5,781 bases of DNA, from the NCBI GenBank assembly GCA_944391545.1, contig CALXTZ010000085.1, positions 1-5,781 of the forward strand, written 5' to 3'. The position numbers and the translations under genes are program-made. Of this stretch, positions 1-4,109 are shown piece after piece; positions within the stretch are counted from its first letter, which is position 1, and every line of letters begins with the position of its first letter. This stretch comes from an uncultured Alphaproteobacteria bacterium (lineage in GTDB: Bacteria > Pseudomonadota > Alphaproteobacteria > CAAHEQ01 > UBA3637). The notes under the pieces are model-generated. The model saw nothing but the letters and a program-made list of their open reading frames with translations. It searched no databases and had not been told where the DNA came from.

Positions 1-175
1 ATTGATTAATTTAAATTGTCTTAAAAATGACCGAAAACGGCCGTTATCCTTGTGTCGAGGGGGGGGGGGGTGACTGGTAACCGGTTGAAGAATTTCATCA
101 TTTATTCCCTTTCCTTCATGAATTTAGTTTTAATTCGCAAATCTTGTTCTGTCAATAACTATTTTCGTTAAACAT
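1..175. other. Left-edge non-coding stretch
   Basis: I see no supportable gene here. Short palindromes are present (AACCGGTT at 79-86, TTCATGAA at 115-122), as is a run of 12 G (59-70). The 9-base word AACTATTTT occurs at 157-165 and again at 181-189, 24 bases apart, flanking the -35 box of the next gene. It could be a regulator site, but nothing identifies the regulator. Confidence 0.5.
59..70. repeat. Homopolymer tract of 12 G
   Basis: Twelve consecutive G residues lie in an otherwise AT-rich intergenic region, about 105 bases upstream of the nearest -35 box. Such tracts slip during replication and can drive phase variation, but they are also common sequencing or assembly artefacts. No reading frame crosses it convincingly. 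Confidence 0.9.
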
Positions 176-204
176 TTGACAACTATTTTGCCGTATCATA
201 AGAC
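176..204 (+). promoter_or_regulatory. Candidate sigma-70 promoter of the NrdD-like gene
   Basis: A perfect -35 hexamer TTGACA (176-181) is followed after 17 bases by a weak -10, TAAGAC (199-204). A start near 211 would leave a leader of about 22 bases carrying the Shine-Dalgarno sequence. The -35 is strong but the -10 matches the consensus at only three of six bases, so activation by a regulator is possible. Confidence 0.45.
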
Positions 205-217
205 ATGTGGTGATACG

Positions 218-224
218 AAGGGAG
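218..224 (+). promoter_or_regulatory. Ribosome binding site deciding the start at 233
   Basis: AAGGGAG lies 8 bases before the ATG at 233. The other nearby ATG, at 227, is only 2 bases away from it. This spacing favours the start at 233. Confidence 0.65.
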
Positions 225-232
225 ATATGAAA

Positions 233-409
233 ATGGAAAAAGTTATTTTAACAGATGAAGAACGGCAACCTTGTGAGGTGTGGACGCGTGTGATGGGGTA
301 TTTTCGCCCGTTGAACCATTTTAACAAAGGCAAACAAAGTGAATATCAAGAACGCGTTTGGTTCCGTGAAGATAAAATTTGCCCCAAAAAGCAGGTTCAT
401 GTGGCTTAA
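233..409 (+). CDS. Stand-alone NrdD C-terminal (glycyl-radical-type) domain protein, 58 aa
   Basis: The protein resembles only the extreme C-terminus of class III (anaerobic) ribonucleoside-triphosphate reductase NrdD. The core is CEVWTRVMGYFRP (residues 14-26) followed by NKGKQSEYQERVWF (31-44). In full-length NrdD the equivalent RVxGY loop carries the glycine that becomes a stable radical; here this would be Gly22. The catalytic barrel (roughly 600 residues in the family) is absent, and nothing upstream encodes it. Of the four zinc-binding cysteines usual in the NrdD tail, only Cys14 and Cys50 could remain. The ATG at 233 was chosen for its Shine-Dalgarno spacing. The gene has its own promoter and terminator, so it looks like a real small gene and not debris. 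Similar small proteins in alphaproteobacteria are often annotated simply as anaerobic ribonucleotide reductase. Whether it carries a radical, acts as a spare part for NrdD as GrcA does for pyruvate formate-lyase, or does something else cannot be told from the sequence. Confidence 0.75.
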   Translation: MEKVILTDEERQPCEVWTRVMGYFRPLNHFNKGKQSEYQERVWFREDKICPKKQVHVA

Positions 410-431
410 CGTTTTTGTCGGTGACGTTAAA

Positions 432-461
432 AAAAGGGTAGCTTAAACGGCTGCCCTTTTC
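432..461. terminator. Two-way intrinsic terminator between nrdD-like gene and xre gene
   Basis: An 11-bp stem pairs 432-442 (AAAAGGGTAGC) with 450-460 (GCTGCCCTTTT), with one G-T pair and a 7-base loop. Read on the plus strand it ends in TTTTCTT. Read on the minus strand it ends in seven T (complement of 429-435). It therefore serves both converging genes and looks stronger for the minus-strand gene. Confidence 0.85.
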
Positions 462-482
462 TTGGAGGAAAGAATTAAAAAT

Positions 483-830
483 TTATTTTCTGTCTCTCAT
501 CTTCAACATCAGGTTAACGTTTTCAAGAACTAAAACGGGTTCATCTAACAATAAAAGTTGACGAGACAGGTTTTCAACTTTCTTGCGAACGTTTTTATCT
601 CTCGGAAATTCTTCAGGGAAAGAAAAGAAATCTTCCAATCCGATTTCCAGTGCCAAAGCCATTCGGTAAAGCGTATCCAATTTCGGAGATGTTTTACCGC
701 ACTCAATTCCGGAAACTGTATTCAAAGTTACATCCATTTCGTTCGCGAGATCCAACTGGCTCATCCCGTTCATCTTACGGAGTTCTCTGATCCGTCTTCC
801 TAATGTTTTACTAAATGTTTCGTTTGTCAT
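483..830 (-). CDS. XRE-family helix-turn-helix transcriptional regulator, 115 aa
   Basis: A Cro/C1-type DNA-binding domain fills residues about 11-66. It carries the family hallmarks SQ (24-25), LA (28-29), TVSGIE (38-43), GKxSP (45-49) and LDTLYRMALAL (51-61), ending in a DFF turn. The remaining 50 residues form a basic linker and a leucine-rich tail (QLLLLDEPVLVLENVNLML), a likely helix for dimerisation. No ligand domain is present, so it may act as a simple repressor. The gene stands alone, converges on the NrdD-like gene, and has only a weak Shine-Dalgarno (AGAAG) before its ATG. Upstream lie a candidate promoter and a long palindrome with repeated ACTTT/AAAGT half-sites, which suggests autoregulation (inference). 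The target genes are unknown. It could be a prophage or toxin-antitoxin type regulator, but no phage gene or toxin is adjacent. Confidence 0.88.
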   Translation of the reverse strand: MTNETFSKTLGRRIRELRKMNGMSQLDLANEMDVTLNTVSGIECGKTSPKLDTLYRMALALEIGLEDFFSFPEEFPRDKNVRKKVENLSRQLLLLDEPVLVLENVNLMLKMRDRK

Positions 831-864
831 GATTTCAATTGTCTTCTTTTAAAGGTGAAAGTGA

Positions 865-893
865 AATTTACTTTACTGGCAATTTTCAATCAA
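865..893 (-). promoter_or_regulatory. Candidate promoter of the xre gene
   Basis: On the minus strand TTGATT (888-893) is followed after 17 bases by TAAATT (865-870), each matching consensus at four of six bases. Transcription would begin near 858, giving a leader of about 28 bases. An imperfect palindrome, AAAGT and ACTTT seven bases apart (858-874), overlaps the -10 box and would suit a repressor site. Confidence 0.35.
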
Positions 894-910
894 ATTTATC
901 GATTTCTCCT

Positions 911-949
911 ACTTTTATTGGATACTTTTAAAAAGTATCGCAATAAAGT
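911..949. repeat. Long near-perfect palindrome, candidate operator
   Basis: The core is a perfect 9-bp inverted repeat, GATACTTTT (921-929) and AAAAGTATC (931-939), around the single base A930. The symmetry continues outward with TTTATTG (914-920) matching CAATAAA (941-947) after one unpaired base (G940). AC (911-912) and GT (948-949) then match after one unpaired T. The total is 18 matched pairs. It lies 18 bases upstream of the candidate xre -35 box. It is too AT-rich and lacks the T-run expected of a terminator, so a protein-binding site is the more likely role. Confidence 0.7.
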
Positions 950-1001
950 GTGATATTTTTTCCTCTATAAAGATAAATAAGGGGTGTTTATTTGAAATCA
1001 A

Positions 1002-1043
1002 TATAATCTTTCGTCTATAGACAAGAGTTTTGTTTATAATCTT
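1002..1043. repeat. TATAATCTT direct repeat flanking a GTCTATAGAC palindrome
   Basis: TATAATCTT occurs at 1002-1010 and 1035-1043, 33 bases apart. A perfect 10-bp palindrome lies between them at 1013-1022. Each repeat contains a consensus -10 box, but neither has a good -35 box at the right distance on the plus strand. It could be a regulated promoter pair or chance in AT-rich DNA. Confidence 0.35.
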
Positions 1044-1134
1044 GGTTCTATTTTGCTTTGTTTTATCCGGTTTGCTTGTATTTAAAATACATAGGCCAAA
1101 ATTTCCCGTTTGAAAGAGGTTTTTCTTTTTTTAT

Positions 1135-1164
1135 TGCAAAATGTGTAAAAATTTCCCATATTAT
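1135..1164 (+). promoter_or_regulatory. Candidate promoter of rnhA
   Basis: TTGCAA (1135-1140) and TATTAT (1159-1164) are 18 bases apart. The -10 box matches consensus at five of six bases and ends only four bases before the rnhA ATG. If used, the transcript would be leaderless or nearly so, which fits the lack of a Shine-Dalgarno site there. Confidence 0.3.
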
Positions 1165-1168
1165 TGGT

Positions 1169-1609
1169 ATGAAAGAAATCGATGTTTATACAGACGGCGC
1201 ATGCAGCGGTAATCCGGGTCCCGGCGGTTGGGGTGTTTTGCTGCGCTATAAAAATCAAGAAAAAGAATTAAGCGGCGGAGAAGCTTTAACGACCAACAAC
1301 CGGATGGAGCTGACGGCCGTGATTGAAGCTTTAAAAAGCCTGAAACAACCCTGTCATATCCGCCTTTATACAGACAGCCAATATGTCATGAAAGGATTTA
1401 CCCAATGGTTACCCGGATGGATTGCAAAGGGTTGGAAAAACGCTTCTAAAAAAACGGTTTTGAATGCGGATTTGTGGCAACAGCTTTTGGATTTGTCCGC
1501 ACGACATACAATCGAATGGACTTGGGTCAAAGGCCACGCCGGACATGCCGAAAATGAACGTGTTGATGCTTTGGCGCGGCAGTTTATCGAGCAGTTGAAT
1601 AAATCTTAA
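1169..1609 (+). CDS. rnhA: Ribonuclease HI, 146 aa
   Basis: RNase HI cuts the RNA strand of RNA:DNA hybrids, removing primers and R-loops in the cytoplasm. All catalytic residues are visible: Asp9 (in YTDGACSGNPGPGGWG), Glu47 (in NNRMEL), Asp69 (in LYTDSQYV), His123 (in VKGHAGH) and Asp133 (in ERVDALA). The basic handle region (WIAKGWKNASKK, about 84-95) is present. The length of 146 residues fits the family (E. coli has 155). I chose the ATG at 1169 because homology begins at once there. The frame is open 37 codons further upstream but carries no family signature. No Shine-Dalgarno sequence precedes the ATG. The last 26 bases overlap the 3' end of the convergent dsbD-like gene, and no intrinsic terminator is visible between the two. 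Confidence 0.96.
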   Translation: MKEIDVYTDGACSGNPGPGGWGVLLRYKNQEKELSGGEALTTNNRMELTAVIEALKSLKQPCHIRLYTDSQYVMKGFTQWLPGWIAKGWKNASKKTVLNADLWQQLLDLSARHTIEWTWVKGHAGHAENERVDALARQFIEQLNKS

Positions 1610-3425
1610 AGAATTTTTGCATGCTGTAGTCGGGAATAAACGCAGGGGCTTTTTCTCCGTGTGGAAAGTCTTGTGTCATGATGACATTTTGCGGATAAGC
1701 TTGGTCTTGAGCCAAAGGGCTGTTGATAGCCGTCATCAGGGTCATTTTGTTTTGTTGTCGAAGGGTTTTAGCTACACCGACATACGTTAGATTCAACCGG
1801 TTTAAGGTACACGTTACACACCAATTCGGCCCGACGGAAACTAAAATGATTTCATTTTGTTCCAGCAATTGTTGTGCCGCTTCGGGAGAATAAACCGGCC
1901 AATTTATTCGCTGATGTATCAATAAAGCGCTTCCCATAAGGGCGTACCACAATGCGCAACCCAGCAACGGTAATTTAATGAGCCAAGTCGACCACGTTTT
2001 CGTTTGTTTGAAAAGACGAACGGTTCCGTACGGGAAAAGATAAAAAAGAAGATAAGGCAAACAAGCCATGCCGGTTAAATAAAGGCAAAACAGTGCTTTT
2101 TCAATTCCGGAATCGGCATTGTTCCAAACAGGCTCGATATATGTCAATGGCGCAATAAGGGTTAAAACGGCATAGGTTAACGGTGTCGGCTTTTGGGGCA
2201 GAACATACATTATGATAAAAATCAAAATACAGGCGCTTATCCAGAAAAACGATGAAAATAAACCGCCGTAAGAAACCGGAAACAGACTGAAATAAAGAGC
2301 GGCCGCCAGTCCCATCGGAATGAAAACGAGCAACGTTTGGCGCGCTTTTTGACGAACTTCATATTCATTGTTCGGCCGCCACAAAAATAACCAGCACAAA
2401 AGCGGGGACGCAATAAGAAACAACCATCCCGTTTGAAACCATGAACAATCAGCCGTCGTTTGCGGGATCTCTTTTTCAGCCGGGGCTTGTGTTGACATTG
2501 TCCACAGGCCGTTTGATCCCGTATAAGTTAATCGGACGGGTTTGTCTTTTAATGACGGGTTTGTCTTTAAAATAAGGCGAGTGCCTTGATCGGTTCGGAT
2601 AACGCGCTCTTGCGTGATGGTTATCGGCCTATCGGATGATAAGATATAATCAGCGTTTGTAATCGCATATTTGTTCGGAATATCTATCCATAATGTTTCA
2701 TCAGAAGCCCTGTATATAGGAATGGGATCAAGTGAAACGGGTTGCGGTAAATAAGACCATGCCGATGCAATAAACGGTTTAAACGGAGAAGTTTCGCCCC
2801 TTAACCCGTCCAGTTCCAAAGAAAGCGGATATGATTGCGTGAAGCATGTTTCATTCGAACAGGCTTTCAATTCAACCGTCACGGATAAAGAAACGGGGCG
2901 TCCGGACTGATTTAATTTCAATAAAAATGGAAAAACGGTATTAACGACATAGGGTTTGTTGATATTTTCTTTGAGTGGCGGGATGGTGGGAGTGAAAAAT
3001 TGAGCTGATTGAATATTTTTTGTTTCTTGAATTTGAAAAAGAGGTTTATCAATAGTCCATCCCTTTTGGATAATAACATCAACGACACCGTAAATTGTCT
3101 CTCGATTTTGTGTGCCAACAACGTCGGTAAATAATTGGAGCGAACCGAACGGAGTCGAAATCATCGGCGAGCTGCCGAGGGTTCCCGTCAGCGGACTGAC
3201 ATTTTGTTCGTCCCAAAATAAAAGATTTGTCCATTCAAAACGGCTTAAATCCGCTCGAGGTTTGTTTCGGGCCTCTTGAATGCTCTGCCGCGTTTCCGTT
3301 GCAAAGGTATCCAATGCTTCAACAAACCGAATCCAATTGGCATCAAAATCTTGTGCTTTGTCTTGTGAAAAAGCCAAAGTCGGCAGCAAGAAAATAACCC
3401 AAAAGAGCATTCGAATGTATTTCAT
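1584..3425 (-). CDS. Divergent DsbD/ScsB-like protein-disulfide reductase, 613 aa
   Basis: Members of this family pass electrons from cytoplasmic thioredoxin across the inner membrane to periplasmic disulfide proteins. Residues 1-20 form a signal peptide (positive start, hydrophobic core, AFS-QD cleavage). A periplasmic beta-rich region (about 28-315) resembles the DsbD alpha/ScsB N-terminal domain and keeps a cysteine pair, Cys189 and Cys194 (ACSNETC). Six membrane segments are visible at about 333-349, 364-384, 388-409, 414-434, 442-466 and 479-503. A C-terminal thioredoxin-like domain (about 512-613) has the active site WCVTC (Cys536, Cys539). The membrane part is unusual. Relatives have eight segments and two motifs of the MPCVLP and TPCTAP type; here neither is recognisable, and the likely match to the second, PLTYIEP (426-432), has no cysteine. 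The later GMACLPYLLFYLFP (452-465) still looks like the family. The frame extends upstream to 3494, but the signal peptide and promoter position favour 3425. It may be a reduced or repurposed DsbD. Confidence 0.75.
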   Translation of the reverse strand: MKYIRMLFWVIFLLPTLAFSQDKAQDFDANWIRFVEALDTFATETRQSIQEARNKPRADLSRFEWTNLLFWDEQNVSPLTGTLGSSPMISTPFGSLQLFTDVVGTQNRETIYGVVDVIIQKGWTIDKPLFQIQETKNIQSAQFFTPTIPPLKENINKPYVVNTVFPFLLKLNQSGRPVSLSVTVELKACSNETCFTQSYPLSLELDGLRGETSPFKPFIASAWSYLPQPVSLDPIPIYRASDETLWIDIPNKYAITNADYILSSDRPITITQERVIRTDQGTRLILKTNPSLKDKPVRLTYTGSNGLWTMSTQAPAEKEIPQTTADCSWFQTGWLFLIASPLLCWLFLWRPNNEYEVRQKARQTLLVFIPMGLAAALYFSLFPVSYGGLFSSFFWISACILIFIIMYVLPQKPTPLTYAVLTLIAPLTYIEPVWNNADSGIEKALFCLYLTGMACLPYLLFYLFPYGTVRLFKQTKTWSTWLIKLPLLGCALWYALMGSALLIHQRINWPVYSPEAAQQLLEQNEIILVSVGPNWCVTCTLNRLNLTYVGVAKTLRQQNKMTLMTAINSPLAQDQAYPQNVIMTQDFPHGEKAPAFIPDYSMQKFFKIYSTAR

Positions 3426-3431
3426 GTAGGC

Positions 3432-3461
3432 AGTATATATAAAAATCCTTGATTCTGTCAA
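3432..3461 (-). promoter_or_regulatory. Strong promoter placing the dsbD-like ATG at or near +1
   Basis: On the minus strand TTGACA (3456-3461) is followed by TATACT (3432-3437, 18-base spacing) or TATATA (3434-3439, 16-base spacing). With TATACT the usual six-base gap puts +1 exactly on the A of the ATG at 3425. With TATATA the leader would be about two bases. No Shine-Dalgarno precedes this ATG, so a leaderless messenger is the simplest reading. Confidence 0.65.
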
Positions 3462-3476
3462 AAAAATAAGTATTCT
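3449..3476 (+). promoter_or_regulatory. Weak candidate promoter of infC
   Basis: TTGATT (3449-3454) and TATTCT (3471-3476) are 16 bases apart, each four of six to consensus. It overlaps the opposing dsbD-like promoter, so the two could compete for polymerase. It would give a leader of about 45 bases containing the hairpin at 3483-3501. Confidence 0.3.
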
Positions 3477-3482
3477 ATTGAG

Positions 3483-3501
3483 TGAAAAGGACACCTTTTC
3501 A
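3483..3501 (+). repeat. 8-bp inverted repeat in the infC leader
   Basis: TGAAAAGG (3483-3490) pairs perfectly with CCTTTTCA (3494-3501) around a three-base loop. It ends 16 bases before the infC Shine-Dalgarno site. It may fold in the messenger or be a DNA operator. It has no T-run, so it is not a terminator. Confidence 0.6.
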
Positions 3502-3517
3502 TGTGTTTAACAATAAT

Positions 3518-3523
3518 AGGAGG
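3518..3523 (+). promoter_or_regulatory. Consensus Shine-Dalgarno site deciding the infC start
   Basis: AGGAGG is complementary to the 16S rRNA 3' end and stands 5 bases before ATA (3529) and 11 before ATC (3535). It marks translation starting here although no ATG, GTG or TTG follows in frame until 3622. Confidence 0.85.
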
Positions 3524-3528
3524 CTACA

Positions 3529-4080
3529 ATAGTTATCGAAAATAATAATGGCTTTGGCCCGGCGCCTGATGAAGGGCCGAAAGCAAATGAACGGATTACT
3601 GCCAAAGAAGTTCGTTTAATCTTGGCAGATGGAACGAATGTCGGTGTTGTTTCTTTGCGCGAAGCGTTGCAACAGGCAAGAGATGCTGATTTGGATTTGG
3701 TTGAAATTTCTTCGGCCGGGAATTTAAGTGTTTGCAAAGTATTGGATTACGGCAAATATAAATATGAGTTGCAAAAACGTAAAAATGAAGCGAAAAAGAA
3801 ACAAAAAATCGTTGAGGTCAAAGAATTAAAATTGACTCCTATGATTGATACGCACGATTTTGAAGTGAAATTAAAAAGTGCGCGTCGTTTTTTGGAAGAC
3901 GGTAATAAAGTTAAGTTTACATTGAAATTCCGGGGTCGTGAAATGTCTTATCAGGATCAGGGATTGGATGTTTTAAATAGAATTAAAGAAGAGTTGGCAA
4001 CACTCGGTAAGGTGGAACAAGAACCGAAACTGGAAGGTAAGTCAATGGGAATGTTGATCGGACCTGTTAGTTCTAAATAG
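3529..4080 (+). CDS. infC: Translation initiation factor IF-3, 183 aa, non-canonical ATA start
   Basis: IF-3 binds the 30S subunit, keeps it apart from 50S and checks the start codon and initiator tRNA. The N-domain begins near residue 20 (NERITAKEVRLILADGTNVGVV) and includes DLVEIS and VCKVLDYGKYKYE. A lysine-rich linker (KRKNEAKKKQK) follows. The C-domain contains KVKFTLKFRGREMSYQ and ends with VEQEPKLEGKSMGMLIGP. A start at 3529 gives 183 residues, the usual length. The only ordinary start codon in frame is TTG at 3622, which falls at residue 32 inside the conserved N-domain and would destroy it. Between the in-frame TAG at 3517 and that codon, ATA at 3529 is best placed behind AGGAGG. E. 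coli infC starts on AUU, which lets IF-3 repress its own translation; the same logic probably applies here. The gene is followed directly by a terminator, not by rpmI and rplT. Confidence 0.94.
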   Translation: MVIENNNGFGPAPDEGPKANERITAKEVRLILADGTNVGVVSLREALQQARDADLDLVEISSAGNLSVCKVLDYGKYKYELQKRKNEAKKKQKIVEVKELKLTPMIDTHDFEVKLKSARRFLEDGNKVKFTLKFRGREMSYQDQGLDVLNRIKEELATLGKVEQEPKLEGKSMGMLIGPVSSK

Positions 4081-4109
4081 AAAAAAGCGGGTTTTAAACC
4101 CGCTTTTTT
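4081..4109. terminator. Strong two-way intrinsic terminator of infC and the Cys-rich gene
   Basis: A perfect stem pairs 4081-4091 (six A then GCGGG) with 4099-4109 (CCCGC then six T). The TTTTAAA loop can pair further. It begins directly after the infC TAG. The TAA stop of the opposing gene (4108-4110) overlaps its far edge, so both genes end on this one structure. Confidence 0.95.

Larger units (their letters stand above)
831..1168. other. 338-base divergent intergenic region between xre and rnhA
   Basis: I see no gene in this stretch. A reading frame extends rnhA upstream to a TTG at 1058, but those 37 extra residues do not resemble RNase HI. The region holds a candidate xre promoter (865-893), a long palindrome (911-949), a palindrome GTCTATAGAC (1013-1022) set between two copies of TATAATCTT (1002-1010 and 1035-1043), and AAAATTTCCC twice (1098-1107 and 1148-1157, exactly 50 bases apart). 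Its size and symmetry are more than two simple promoters need. Confidence 0.6.

Noticed and set aside
1..175. A remnant of a full nrdD gene upstream of the small protein
   Set aside because: No frame here encodes any part of the NrdD core, and a promoter and Shine-Dalgarno precede the small gene.
558..803. Plus-strand open frame of 81 codons antisense to the xre gene
   Set aside because: It lies wholly inside a clear XRE gene on the other strand, has no ribosome binding site and no recognisable domain.
911..949. The long palindrome considered as an intrinsic terminator or mobile-element end
   Set aside because: The stem is almost all A/T without a following T-run on either strand in the right place, and no transposase or target duplication is visible.
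1058..1168. Upstream extension of rnhA to a TTG start
   Set aside because: RNase HI homology begins at the ATG at 1169; the 37 extra residues are hydrophobic and unlike the family, and the DNA looks like promoter sequence.
2918..3121. Minus-strand open frame of 67 codons inside the dsbD-like gene
   Set aside because: It is an out-of-frame shadow of the DsbD-like coding sequence with no support of its own.
3426..3494. Upstream extension of the dsbD-like gene to 3494
   Set aside because: It would bury the strong promoter inside the coding region and place 23 residues ahead of a good signal peptide.
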